Positions 22,631-34,829 of a stretch of 64,000 nt of DNA are shown piece by piece; the first letter of the stretch is position 1, and the number at the start of each line of letters is the position of its first letter. The DNA comes from Diogma glabrata. Taxonomy: Eukaryota > Arthropoda > Insecta > Diptera > Cylindrotomidae. Below the pieces are notes generated by a model. It ran no database searches. It was not told where the DNA came from and was given only the letters and a program-made list of their open reading frames with translations. The stretch lies in contig OY856187.1 of the NCBI GenBank assembly GCA_963693315.1, forward strand, positions 391,245,269 to 391,309,268. Reading direction: 5' to 3'. The translations under genes were made by a program, and so were the position numbers.

Positions 22631-23172
22631 AATATACATTTTGTATGTCCTTATGATTTGGCAATAGAAAGACTATATACATACAACACAACTTTGTCAA
22701 TTATTTTTGATACTATGTTCTTTTACGTTTACCGAATCCTCGGTGATCGAATTTTATTCGCACTTGGCCAACTTTTTTGAATTTTGTTTACGTTTTCGGC
22801 CTGATTACTAAAATTGGATCAGCAGCCAAATTCTGTATTTGTGAAGCGGTGAAGTTTTAAAAACTCACAATAATTCTGCATATCCAAATTTTTGGTTTGC
22901 CACTTTCAATAAAATTATTGAATTTCTACTTTTATTTAACATATTTTCTAAAGTTATAACTAATTTATGGCAACAGCTAGCCATTAATTGAATAATATAT
23001 ATATGCGTACTATATTTTCAGAACTGATGGTGGTGTGAGTCAATGCAACAGCGTGTCCAATATTTTTTTGTACTGATTTCTTGAGAGTGGAACCACTCTT
23101 CCATTTTTCCATATATACAATGTATATTTTTACACGAATTTTTTTTACACGTCTTTCTCTGGAACCAATCTG

Positions 23173-23195
23173 TCGTGTAAAAACAGAATTAGGTG
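23173..23195 (-). repeat. Right arm of a distant inverted repeat
   Basis: Inverted partner of 19289-19311 (tcgtgtaaaaacagaattag and three further bases). It is followed by a TATG microsatellite. Confidence 0.5.
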
Positions 23196-23256
23196 TATAT
23201 ATGTATGTGTATATGTGTGTATGTATGTATGTATGGATGTATGTATGTATGAATGG
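23191..23256. repeat. (TATG)n microsatellite
   Basis: Mostly tatg/tgta repeats with variants such as gtgtatgtatgtatggatg. Confidence 0.9.
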
Positions 23257-25355
23257 AATAGCGTGTGTAGGTGTGGGTGCGTGAGTAGTATATTTATGCC
23301 CAAACTTGTAATACCAACGTTAATTTGGATTTTTTTTTGTGTGTTCGAATTTTATTACGGTAATTTAAACCAGAATGAAGGATTACTGTGCTGAAAATTT
23401 ATTTATGCCTTAACTAACCGAGAATAAGCAATACTTAATTAAGTCAGAGCCGATTTACATTTTACACTACACGATCAAATAATCTATGTTTGCCGCCATG
23501 AATAAAAATTCGGAATTGCAAGCTGATACCCGGGCCCGTTGAAATTTACGAGATATTTTGGAATTTGCGGATCACTGTTATCGCAATACAGGTAAGACAA
23601 CATGTACTTAATTGTTTCCCATTGATAAAGCTAAGCACCGAATATGACTATTAAATCGGAAAACGAAATTTGGGGGTGTTATGGCAAACACGATATTGAT
23701 TAACCGAGTATGTCTTGGTTTGGGTATACCGACTCCTGCTAGAAAATATTTGGAAATAAACCAAGCGGTTTACTTGAAATCATGCCCACAAATCTAAGGT
23801 TCTAAACCTTGTATTGCCTCAGAAGATCGGAGCTATGTAATATATTCTCGACAATTACAAAATGCCTTTTGGGTTTCTTTTTACCTCTCTTAAAAACTAA
23901 GCTTTACGACCACGTTTGTGTAATAATTTTTTTTTTAAAACTAGTGTTGTTGTGGGGCGAATGAATTTGTGGTGTGTTTATGTATGCCTGGATGTATGCA
24001 TGGCTAAGTATGTGTGCGTGGATGGTAGGTATGTAGGTCATTGTGTGGATGTGTGGGCGTATCTTTGCTTGTGACTACAAATTTTATTTAATATAAACAA
24101 TCAACGTAGAATATTTTTCGTTTGCTGTGCATGAAATTAAAATATAAAACTAGGAAACAAAAAAAAAAACAACAAAAAAAAAATTAAACTTGAAAGAACG
24201 TCCGACCTAATCCGGTTATAACGAAACCACTCAAACGATAGGTTAGTGGCTTATCTGGAATATTAAAAAGATAATACTGATTAGCCAAAAATTTGCAACC
24301 TAAATATGAACCAATTTTGTTATACTATCTTCAGTAAATTTTGTAAACCTATTTAGGCCACGTAATTAACCAAGGGATATTTAACCAGTGTTCTTCGTTA
24401 GTTCTCCAACGAGCAGATTATAAAATAAATTAAGTGCAAACTGAAGCGCTACCAATAGAAATGCGTTCTTCTGGTTTTTTGTTTTGTTACGTTAAAGTTT
24501 TTTTTTATGTGTGCAATATTTGAGATATCCAAAAATAGGATTTTCTTCATGGGTGGTCTCCATTGAAAATCGTAACGAAATATCTATACTTACCATTGTT
24601 TCTAAATGTAATTCGGACAATAAAATAATCCACTGCGAATAAAAACAAAAAAAAAAAAAAAAACCTATTGTTATTAGTAACTAAAAATCGATCAATTGTA
24701 AACCACTGGCTTGGTTCGAATGTGTTTGAATGTGGATCTGGGTACTAGTGTGCACATGTGAGCGAGCGAATGGGAGTGAATGTGGGGGTTGGAGGTGCCG
24801 TTCGCGGGTCTGTCGCCAAAGGGGTCGCCAGAGTCTCCTTTTTCCACTTGTTATTCTTTTTCCATTTCCGTAACTATTCTGAATTCGCGTACATTTCCGT
24901 ACTTGTACTGGAGTAGCAGGGTTTACCAATCGGACTCCATACTGTGATTAGCCGGAGCACAAAAAAAACCTCAATTAGCTACGCGACCTGCTATGCCGCT
25001 TCATTGGTTCGCCAATGAAAAAGCTCTTCATTACACTATTTAAAAAATTATTACAAGATGTGTCGTATAATAAATAAATCTTATCTTTGCGAATTTAAGG
25101 CTTTAAAAACCCTCATTGAACTAATATTCACTTTTTTTTGACTTTTTTTTTCAAATATGTTTTAATATTTATTTTGTAATTTTTCGTTTTTTATTTGTAT
25201 TTATTGCAGTTAAATCATATTGTACAATTTTTTTTATGTTTGGTACTTTAGTATACCTTATCCAGTAACTGATTAGTTTTTAATCTTACGGGAAGTTCCC
25301 CTATGGTCACACCCCCATCCCACTAGTTTTTTTTCATTTTTTACGTTTAGATGAG

Positions 25356-25821
25356 GTGAATGTAGAAGAGAATATGGAGAACGATAGCAGTTTTTCTTGG
25401 TGTGATCCTGAGTTCGGGAACCAAAACTACTTAAAAATAAATAAAGTAATGCCAACTACATCCACGCAGATATCCAAATCGCCACAAATTTCTGACAATA
25501 AGATGAGTACGGAAGTACATTCAAATTCTGAAAATTGTATTTTGCTTTCTTTGTTTTTTTTGTATAGAATTATAAAATTATGTTCTTTTAGCATCAAAAA
25601 CAATATTGAAAGAGGTTAGTGCCAGGCTGGATAAATTAGATCAAGAGAATGCAGAAATAATTAAAAATCAAAGATCAATTATGCGCCAATTGATTGTGAT
25701 ACGGTCAAATATGTCTAATTTGTCTATTGCACCTAAAGATGAAAACGGTACCGCGCTTGATTTACCAGCCAATTTTGGCTATACACATAAAGCATATGTA
25801 CCAACAAACAAAACTGTATAA
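25356..25821 (+). CDS. Small two-exon coiled-coil gene fragment, possibly the middle of a DUF4806-type gene
   Basis: A first open segment (25356-25541) is followed by a gtattt...cttttag intron-like stretch (25542-25592). A second open segment follows (25593-25821), reading ILKEVSARLDKLDQENAEI, a probable coiled coil, and ending at TAA after PTNKTV. The 5' edge follows a pyrimidine-rich acttttttttc...tttag that looks like a splice acceptor, so upstream exons are likely but not seen. A coiled coil of this sort precedes the DUF4806 domain in insect proteins. A DUF4806-like C-terminus lies 9 kb downstream on the same strand, but a link between them is only a guess. Confidence 0.4.
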
Positions 25822-26214
25822 AAATTCAAAACATTTTTTTTATTAACTATTCAAAATTATTTTATTTTTATGCATTAAAGTTTATCTTTCTTGTTCATTT
25901 AAGGAAAACATTTTCAACAACACAGAAAAAAAACATTATCTGATATAGAAATTTAAGATATTTTAAAACAAAATCTTTATTATTTGTTTGAGATAAATCA
26001 AACTTTCTTATATACAAATTGTTAATCTCATATTGCATCAGTATGAATCTTAAATTATGCGTTTTTAATTTTAAGCAAATTTTTGATGTTTAAACTAACA
26101 TTTTATAAGGTTTAAAAAAACATGAAATTTGGTTTAAACACAAACAAAATTCTCTTGGCTAAAATCGTAATATTTTTGTCTTAACATTGTTATGATTTAT
26201 ATTGTCAAATTATA
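25822..26214. other. Non-coding spacer
   Basis: AT-rich, with nothing assignable. Confidence 0.5.
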
Positions 26215-26253
26215 AATCGTCTATATCGTCTATATCGTCTATATATCGTCTAT
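26215..26253. repeat. Short tandem repeat, unit near atcgtctat
   Basis: Four copies of an 8-10-base unit directly abut the left end of the foldback MITE. Confidence 0.85.
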
Positions 26254-26254
26254 A

Positions 26255-27042
26255 CAGGGTGAGTTTTTTAAAAAATGCCAGGCTTTTATCTCGAGAACCA
26301 TGCTAGATGGGACAAAATAACCCTAGGTGATATTTGTTAAGCATCGAGGGGGACGTCCAATGGTAATATTGAATGACCTTGAAACTCATAAGTATTGGAG
26401 ATATATGCCAAAATAGGTTTTTTTTAAATTAGAACCTATACATTTAAGGTTTTTTTTTAATTAAGTAAATCAAACTACACACTTTTTGCTTACAAATTTT
26501 TTTTGTAAAGTGTACGATTTTGTAGATATGATGAAAATTGATTTGCACTAAAGCAAACGTGTCTTCGCTAAGTTCTTCAGAAAAGAAATAAAATTTCGAT
26601 AAATTAAAAAAAAAAACAATGAAAATCATTCATTAATTTAAATATTATTGCATCGTGGTCTACTGCGTGAAATTGATTTTCGTTGTTTTTTTGATTTATT
26701 GAAATTTTATTCTTTTACTGAAGAACTTAGCGAAGACACGTTTGCTTTAGTGCAAATCAATTTTCATCATATCTACAAAATCGTACACTTTACAAAAAAA
26801 ATTTGTAAGCATAAAGTGTGTAGTTTGATTTAATTAATTAAAAAAAAACATTAAATGTATAGGTTCTAATTTAAAAAAAACCTATTTTGGCATATATCTC
26901 TAATACTTATGAGTTTCAAGGTCATTCAATATTACCATTGGACGTCCCCTTGACGCTTAACAAATATCACCTAGGGTTATTTAGTCCCATCTAGCATGGT
27001 TCTCGAGATAAAAGCCTGGCATTTTTTAAAAAACTCACCCTG
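26255..27042. mobile_element. 788-bp foldback MITE, TA target site
   Basis: The left end starts cagggtgag and the right end is its inverse ctcaccctg, with TA on both outer sides (26253-26254 and 27043-27044). Almost the whole element is one long inverted repeat, each arm about 350 bases, around a short centre near 26600-26690. The TA target and cagggtg ends point to the Tc1/mariner superfamily. The two 61-codon ORFs on opposite strands are arms of the palindrome, not genes. Confidence 0.9.
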
Positions 27043-27112
27043 TATATATACATATGTTATATAAGTGGAAAATTAAAATATTTCTATAATTATAGTAAAA
27101 ATATTTTTAAAC

Positions 27113-30100
27113 ATGTTTAATTGTTTTAAATGTAGTCAAACATTTGAGACAATACAAATTCTATGCCACCATATAAAATATCTTCATGGTTGGACTCCTA
27201 CTGAAACATTAGTTTGTTATCAAGATGGATGTCTTCAAAAATTTTCACATCTTGATCGTTTCAAGCGCCACTTAATAAATGTGCATAAAAGAAATATTAA
27301 AGTCTTAAATAGCGATGAGATGCATCCAAAAGACGATAATTGCGTTAACATGGATATGACAAAAAAAATAAAAGTAAATGGTAAATATCATAAAACATAT
27401 TGGTATATTTTTATTAACCTTTAATATATTAAATATTTACAATATACTTTTCATAGAAAATGTTAAAAAATTAAGTGATGATGATGAAATTACACACGAA
27501 AAAAAACAAAATTTCGGTCATTATCAAATTAACGATTTGAAAACAATCATTGAAAATGCATCACTGCAGTTTGTATCAAAATTATACAGCATCCAATTAT
27601 TACCTACATCAGGGGCCCTGGAAATTATTGAAACAACTCAAGAATTAATCAGTGTAATAATCAGTAGCATAAAAAGGTACAAGAAAAATGGTTCAGATGA
27701 AAAACTAGATGTTGATAGTTTATTAGACTTTTGCGAATTACCATTTATCAACATAAAATCTGAATATTTATTGCTCAAAGAATTAAAAAAAAAGGGGTTA
27801 TGCTCTGCGCCAAAAAAATTTACTATAAGTAAACAGAACTTAGAACAAGTCCAACGAGGAAAGTCAGTCATCAAAGAATTTAAAAGTGAAGGTATTTTAA
27901 TGCCAATCTCGGCTCAAATTAAAACATTCTTTGAAACTAAAGATCTGTTAAAACAAACACTAGCACATGGAAAGCAATTACTTGCAAACAAAAACGAACT
28001 GACGAACTTTATACAGGGCGAACTCTGGCACAAAAAAAGTTCAATAGTTGATAAAGAAAATGTTATTCCTTTATTCCTCTATTATGACGATTTTGAGACT
28101 AATAATCCCTTGGGAAGTCGCTCCGGTAAACAAGCGATCGCTGCATTTTATTATATGTTTCCAACCATACCACAAGGTTTATCAAAATTGTCTAATATAT
28201 TCGTTGCCATGCTAGTAAAATCTAAAATTGTTAAAACTTGTAATTATAATAAAACTTTGGCCCCTCTAGTAGACGAACTACAATCACTTGAAACACATGG
28301 TATTGATATAAAAACTGAAGAAGGGTTGATAAAGGTACATTTTGTATTGGGGATACTGATTGGTGATAATTTAGGGTTAAATTCGATCCTCGGATTTTCT
28401 CAATCTTTTACACATAACTTCTTTTGTAGATTTTGTACCATGAAGAAACAGGAAACGCAAGTATGCCTCGTTGAAAATCTAAGTCTTGCTCGTCAAAATA
28501 GTAGTTATAATGAACAAGTTTTAAATATCGATTCAGAATCATTTAAACAAACTGGGATTAAAAAAAATTGTGTTTTAAATAACATTAATACTTTCCACGT
28601 TACGGAAAATTTTTCCGTCGATATTATGCATGACGTGATGGAAGGAGTGATTAAATTTGGCATTTCAAATTGTCTTTATTGGTTCATACTTGAAAAACAA
28701 TACTTTTCAATTGAGACACTAAATAATCGAATTCAAAATTTTGGGTACGGTGCAACGCAAACGTCCAATCGACCAGGATCATTCGAATTAGATCATATAA
28801 AACAACGAAAGCTCCAGATAACAGCTAGAGAAGCACTCTGTTTATTAGAATTTTTTCTATTCTATGTCGGAGATCTTATACCACCTTCAGATCGATTATT
28901 GAATTATATATACACATTACAAGATTTAGTTGAGCTTGTTTTCAAAGATATGTTTTCAAATTATGACATTCTGTGTCTCCAAGAATTAATTAAAAAGCAT
29001 AATAAAATATATATAGAATACTTCGATGAGAACCTTAAACCTAAACATCATAACCTATTACATTTGTGACGAAGGGAATCCCAGACGCACTACCTTCGTG
29101 TCAAAAACTTATCATATCCCCTTCGTCGCAAGTTCTTGTTATTCCAGAAAATTTTTATTTGTTAATTTCGATGTCTTATGACATCCTATCTATTCTCAAC
29201 ACATTTTCCCATGTTTCGGTTTTGCAAATTATTCAAAACAGCATTTAAATTATATTAAAATTTTCCCAGGTTTCAGTTTTGCAAATTATGCAAAACATAA
29301 TTTATGTTAAAATACTCATTAACTTAAGTGTTAATCAAATTTCACTTAAGTTAATTCTTGTTTTTTTATTCCCAACGTCTTTTTAATTTTCTGGAATTTT
29401 TTGTTTTTTCTGTCGACTAAGAGCATTTTTATAAAAAGCTCATATTAAACCGAGGTTTCGAGCAAAGCCAGAAAATCGTTGGTCGGGACTCGAAAAGTGG
29501 CACTGGACTCGGATAGTCATAGTCGTGTTTTGGTTTATCTTTCTTTCGTTCTTGTTTTTTTTGGTTTTGGTATAGTTATAGTTGTCATTTTTGGTTTCAT
29601 TTCTTTAGAATTTATTTTTTTTGTGGAGAATAAGTGAAAATATTAATTAAAGCAAACCACTAGTTCAATTGTTTTGTTCAATGTTAAATATTTAAGTGAA
29701 AATAATAATTAACGCAAACTACTAGTTTTATGGTTTTGTTCTATGTTAAATATTTAAGTGAAAATAATAATTAGAGCAAACTACTAGTTAAATTGATTTT
29801 GCTCTATGTTTTATGTAATACTGGATAATAATATTTATCGGTAAAAGTTTTGCTGGTTTAATTTAATAAAGATTTAAGTGAAAACGAAAATAATAATTAG
29901 AGCAAACTACTAGTTAAATTGATTTGGCTCTATGTTTAATGTAATACTGAATAATAATATTTATCTGTACAAGTTTTGCTGGTTTAATTTAATAAAGATT
30001 TAAGTGAAAACGAAAATAATAATTAGAGCAAACTACTAGTTAAATTGATTTGGCTCTATGTTTAATGTAATACTGAATAATAATATTTATCTGTACAAGT

Positions 30101-31398
30101 TTTGCTGGTTTAATTTAATAAAGATTTAAGTGAAAATAATAATTAAAGCAAACTACTAGTTAAATTGATTTTGATGTATGTTAAATGTAATACTGGATGA
30201 TAATATTTATCTGTAAACGTTTTGGCTGGTTCAATTTAATAAAGATTTAAGTGAAAATAATAAGGAGAGCAAACTACTAGTTAAATTACTGAAGAATGAG
30301 AACAAACTGCAGGATTCCAAAAGGTAAGGCAATCTTATCACTTAGTTACTTTTAATTGTTTTGATGGTTGAAGCAGAAACCAATTATTTAATTTGTTTTT
30401 GGTTGTTCTTGTTTTTTTAAATGGCAGTGGTGTTACTTGATCCTCTTCTCGGTAGTGACACCCATGTTTAACTTTTGCCACTTTCAAGTAATTTTAAAAA
30501 TGTAGATTCATCACGAGTGCAATGCATTCCACAAAGGAATGAACGGGTGAAAATATGGTTTATTGGATTTGACGGTAAGTAGGGATGGTAGTCTCATTAT
30601 AATCTCGTATATGTTGTTCTATATTGATACCGCTTACTCCTAGGACCACCTAGTTACCGGACAACCCACGACCAAATACACGTCTGAGCCAAGTCGAAAA
30701 AGCGGGTCCGGGTACTAACTAGGTGGACAAAATCTATAACGTTAGTTAGTGCAATCTTTGCTTCCATCTGGTGGTCATGGGTTGCACTGCTAATCGTTAC
30801 ACATTACCCAACCATAATTAGAAAATCCGGTCCTTTGAAACAAATGTGGTGCATGCGATTTGAATCGAAACACCGAGAGCTAAAATACTACACAAATGCT
30901 ATAACATCTAGAAGAAATTTACCCTTGTCAGTTGCAAAAAAATGTGCTATACGATTTACCTATAACATTTTAAATGATATGCACATTGAAAGTGACATAA
31001 ATATAACAAAATATAGTGCGCCCAATGCAATTGATCTTGATGTTTCCCCTTACACGGAATTAATTAAACAAATGGAACTAAAATTGGAGGAAGTCACATT
31101 TGCAGATGTAGTAGAGTATAGAGGAACAACATATAAAATAAGAGATTTACTAAAATCTGAAAATGTATATACGGTTGTTTTCAAAATCGATCAAATAATA
31201 ATACATCGCGACAAAATTATCTTAATTATTGAGAAAATAAAGATCGAAAAATTTGATAAGCATTACCATTGCTTTGTAATAGGAGACTCATTACAACAAT
31301 ATTGCTGGTTAGAGTTAAATCCAATGGAGAAAAGACATCCAATTACTACAAGTAAAATTCAGAATGGCCAAATAGGATTCAAATATCCTATAATATAA
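27113..31398 (+). CDS. C2H2-finger transposase, open frame interrupted only by a solo LTR
   Basis: Exon 1 is 27113-27380 and carries two C2H2 fingers (CFKCSQTF, and CYQDGCLQKF with HLINVHK). A GT-AG intron (27381-27456) leads in phase to 27457-29064. The TG...CA insertion at 29065-30801 follows, and the same frame then runs on from 30806 to 31398. Excluding the insertion and one target duplication, the segments sum to exactly 823 codons with no stop. Landmarks are IPLFLYYDDFETNNPLGSR, FYYMFPTIPQ, FFCRFCTMKKQ, DIMHDVMEGVIKFG, then GPLKQMWCMRFESKHRELK after the insertion. This is the animal tnp2/CACTA-like transposase superfamily, the same broad group as the 3.6-17 kb pseudogene but a distinct lineage with zinc fingers. 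The LTR now truncates it after LLHL. Confidence 0.8.
29065..30801 (+). mobile_element. Solo LTR (about 1.74 kb) inside the transposase
   Basis: Starts tgtgacga and ends tcgttaca, near-perfect inverted ends of TG...CA form, between two copies of catt (29061-29064 and 30802-30805; acatt if the last base is shared). No gag or pol sequence is present. Several aataaa-like signals occur. The strand is not certain. The insertion breaks an otherwise open reading frame, so it was recent. Confidence 0.8.
29755..30290 (+). repeat. Tandem repeat of about 121-126 bp within the solo LTR
   Basis: Four full copies start near 29755, 29876, 30002 and 30128, each opening taagtgaaaa and containing agcaaactactagttaaatt, followed by a partial copy. 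Degenerate copies extend left to about 29630. Confidence 0.9.
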
Positions 31399-31837
31399 AA
31401 CATATTTTATAAAAATGTAAAACGTAATTTTAAAATATTTGTTATTTTTATAAACTTATGTACTGTGGATTATTACAATGTATATATATTCGATGCATTT
31501 AAAGCTATAATGTTTTTGTTTCAATATTTTTTCAATATAATACAAAACTGTAATTGTTTTACGACAAATCGAAAAATTATTAAACGGCTTAATTCAAAAT
31601 CGGCGTTTTGTATTGACCAAATTTTGCTTTGATGTAAAATTTTTGTTTTTATTTTCTAGTGTTGTTTCATTTTGAGATTGCTTGTTTTCTCTTTTTATCA
31701 AAAACCACATGATTTTTTCATTCTGTCCGAAGCGTGTTTGTGATAAGTGGAAAAATAAATTTGTGAAAAAATAAATTTTAAATTCAGTAATTTAGAAGGA
31801 GTGATAATAATTATAGTTTTTGATTGAATCGATCGAA

Positions 31838-34260
31838 ATGAATCATTTAATTGAGGAAGATACAACATGTATCACTATTCAAGAAGGAGATGTGCCGTTG
31901 GCGGCATTATTATCCGAGTGGGGCCTATTCGACCTTTATCCTAGATTAATCGGTAATGTGAAAATAACAATTATTAAGTGCTTTGATCTACAATAAGCTT
32001 AATCATATAACTAATATGAATAAGTTTACCAATAGAAAATTATGTGTTTAGTATTGTATTATAAATCTATATGAATCATATGTTTCAATAAGTTGAATTA
32101 ATTAAAATCATACAGCATAAGTCGGGAGGTTTAACTTTTTAACATATTATTCTAGAGGGAGGACTGAATATTGATTCTTTTAATTATATAACGAAAGATG
32201 ATTATCACACCCTGTTTCCGGAATATAAGGATTTAGGTACAAAAATCAAATTTCGTGCAAAAATAGAAGAATGGAAAAAGGCAAATGTAAGTATACAAAA
32301 ATGCAAATATTAAAGGGGATTTCGCAGTAATAACTTTATTGTATTTTTAATAGGGCATTACTGAATTAGAAACAACTGTTGATACAACAAGCACTCTAAA
32401 TTCATATATTGCGGATTGGGTACAATCTACCCAAACAAGTTCGATTGACTCCCATACACCCTCAACTTCATCGTCCATACTGAATGTTGACAGCAAATGT
32501 AATACAATGAAGGTAAAATACTAAGCTTACATTTTTAGTTGTAAATTAATATTGATATTATTTTTTGCTTAAGCTAATCGACAACATGTTCGAGATGCCT
32601 TACATTGTAGAGCTCTTGAACTCCCTAAAACAAAATGCATCAAATGCTACACGCGAACTGGTATGCAAAAAAATTACCACTCATTTGTTGGAGGAGAAAG
32701 CTACCAGGTTAAATTCAATCGATTTTCAAAAAATCGTAGAGAAAATTGTAAAACATTGTTCACTAGAAAACCCGGATTTTTATTTCCAAGACGGCCAAAT
32801 TAAAAAAGGGAAACTGTACTATAAATATAGAAATTATAAAACAAACTTGAGGAAAGTGGGTTTATTGGCAAGTAGGCACCCAAATAAAAGGACAAAATTT
32901 TGCAACGCAGTAGACAAACAAATAAAAGGTTTTAAACTCTACAATGAATGAAATCGCACTTTAATACTCACTAACATTTAATTTACAGACGTAGATGAAA
33001 CCGTTGAAGGTGCAAAAGAATGGTTGAAGTACCACTTGGAACCATGGGAATCAGTGGAACGGCATTGGCACACAACATCTGCATATAGAACAAAGTTCTT
33101 CCACAATTCCACTAACAAAAACTCAAAAGAATTTTTTAAAGAATGGCCACCTTTAAAAAGCTCTCAAGCGCATCATTTAGTAAGTAGTTACAATACATAT
33201 TATGTACATATTTTTTACATAATTTTATAATAATGCTAATAAATTTTAGATTGACATAGATTTCGGTCATTTATATCCGGAAAAATCTATAATTTTTTTC
33301 AAAAAGTGGACCAACGAATTTTTAACAAAGCTTTACGGTCATTTGGCAACCCAAGTAAAAGACAAAGTTGTACAGAAAGCTGGGAAAGAAATTAAGGATC
33401 TTATTTTAAGTGAACGATTTCAAAACGACGAACTAAACTTGGATCACAAAAGTAATATTGCGATTATGAATATTAAAAATTTGTACCAAACTATACCATT
33501 TTTTGTGAAAACATATACTCGTATAGAATACAGATATATCTGTGCATAGGTCTACATATATTTTCGCATAAATTGGTATGGTGTGTACTAGTTCATGCGT
33601 TTAAACCACTAATTACACCTGGTTTCTTGCCCATTGTTTATTTTAGTAAGCGGTTTTAGTGGTTATAAACATCTGTAATATAAGTGGTTTTAAGAATCCA
33701 AAATACATATTAATATATTATATAATTTCATTTGTGTTTAAAATTCTTGTTTTATATTTTATAAAATTTTTTTTTTTTATTTTTCAGATTTTGTTATTGC
33801 AGAAATATTTCGTCTTTTAAATGCTTTTTTGGCACCAACAACTCGAAAAAAAAGCATTTCCAGTAATAAAGTATGGAAACCGTCGATTGTAGAATCATTC
33901 GATTCGTTCATCAATTACATTTCGGAAGTAAGCCGTATTAAAATTATAATAGATGAAAAGAAAACTAAGTACGCGGAATTCGGGCTTGCAATTCAACCAC
34001 TATTATTTGCGGAAATCGATTCAAAAGAAGGAATTAAAACCATTAAAAAGATTTATTTATATTTTGATGAAATTTTTTTTGTGTTTGAAAATATTATAAA
34101 TGCAATAGACATAAATTTTAAATTATTTTATGTAATGCATTTACAATACCCGTTTGAGTGTAACAAAATATATAAATTTCTTGAATACATTATATATGAT
34201 ATGCCATATATAAAAGATATTCCAATAGAAATTCAAAGTTTAAAGGACTTTTTAAACTAA
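31838..34260 (+). CDS. Intact seven-exon gene with SAM-like N-terminus, transposon-associated
   Basis: Exons: 31838-31952, 32156-32286, 32354-32512, 32574-32928, 32989-33179, 33250-33451 and 33788-34260. All junctions are GT-AG and phases agree throughout. The total is exactly 542 codons including the stop, with none broken. Exons 1-2 (LLSEWGLFDLYP to IKFRAKIEEWKKAN) look like a SAM domain. Exon 4 has a basic region (GKLYYKYRNYKTNLRK) and exon 6 starts IDIDFGHLYPEKS. I know related unnamed proteins with this layout from invertebrates and fish but no function. It starts 440 bases after the transposase stop on the same strand, so it may be the second gene of that transposon, perhaps a DNA-binding or assembly partner. 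The exon 4 donor (gtttta) and the exon 6 donor are inferred mainly from phase. Confidence 0.75.
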
Positions 34261-34829
34261 ATATTATTTACATTTGCAAAACCAAAGAAGAAATGAATTA
34301 TAAATATGGAATTTATACTTTATATTATAAAAATAAATTATTTTTTTATTAAATGAAATATAATTAACTTGAATTAATTAAAATAATTTTGTTTTATTAA
34401 TGTACCCAAAATATAAATTTTCAATAGTTATACTTTTATCCTGAAATTGTTTCGAATTCAATTTAAATCAATATTATTTAATCTCAAAATTTAATTGTTT
34501 CATAATCAAACCAAGCTGGTTTGAATTAAATTTAATGTGACTATTTTGCGATAGTTTTTTGATTGCAAACAAAACATTGATTTTGAATTCAAAACATATA
34601 AGTTTCTTTCCAAACACCTGAAACATCCCGATCAAATCGTATGTGTGTATGATCCAATCGTGTATTCGATCAATTTAAATATTAGAGTTTCATATTAAAC
34701 TAACATTTGAAGTTTTGCATTTAGAAAATCAAGCCTTAAACCAAACTCAAAACTTCTTGACGGATTATCGAAATCTGATTTGATTTAGATACAATCATTT
34801 TTGTTTGATGCTAATCATTTGTTTTTTCT
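34261..34829. other. Non-coding AT-rich spacer
   Basis: Nothing assignable. Short direct repeats of a tttgaattcaa-like motif occur. Confidence 0.5.

Larger units (their letters stand above)
22631..25350. other. Non-coding region with simple repeats
   Basis: No supportable gene. It contains a (TATG)-type microsatellite (23191-23256), a degenerate TATG/GTGG tract (about 23970-24060), A-runs (about 24160-24182 and 24643-24663), and a possible exon remnant at 23493-23590. That stretch has gccgccatg as a start context, a short broken frame, and cag/gtaaga resembling a splice donor. Confidence 0.5.

Noticed and set aside
23493..23590. Possible host exon with good start context and donor
   Set aside because: The frame is broken within 15 codons, with no downstream exon found. 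Kept only as a note in the spacer.
24681..24929. 82-codon minus-strand ORF
   Set aside because: Low-complexity His/Thr/Arg content with no homologous motif or context.
26444..26833. Two 61-codon ORFs with matching proteins on opposite strands
   Set aside because: They are the two arms of the foldback MITE.
29755..30290. Regular repeats considered as a CRISPR array
   Set aside because: The whole unit repeats, with no unique spacers, and the sequence is eukaryotic.
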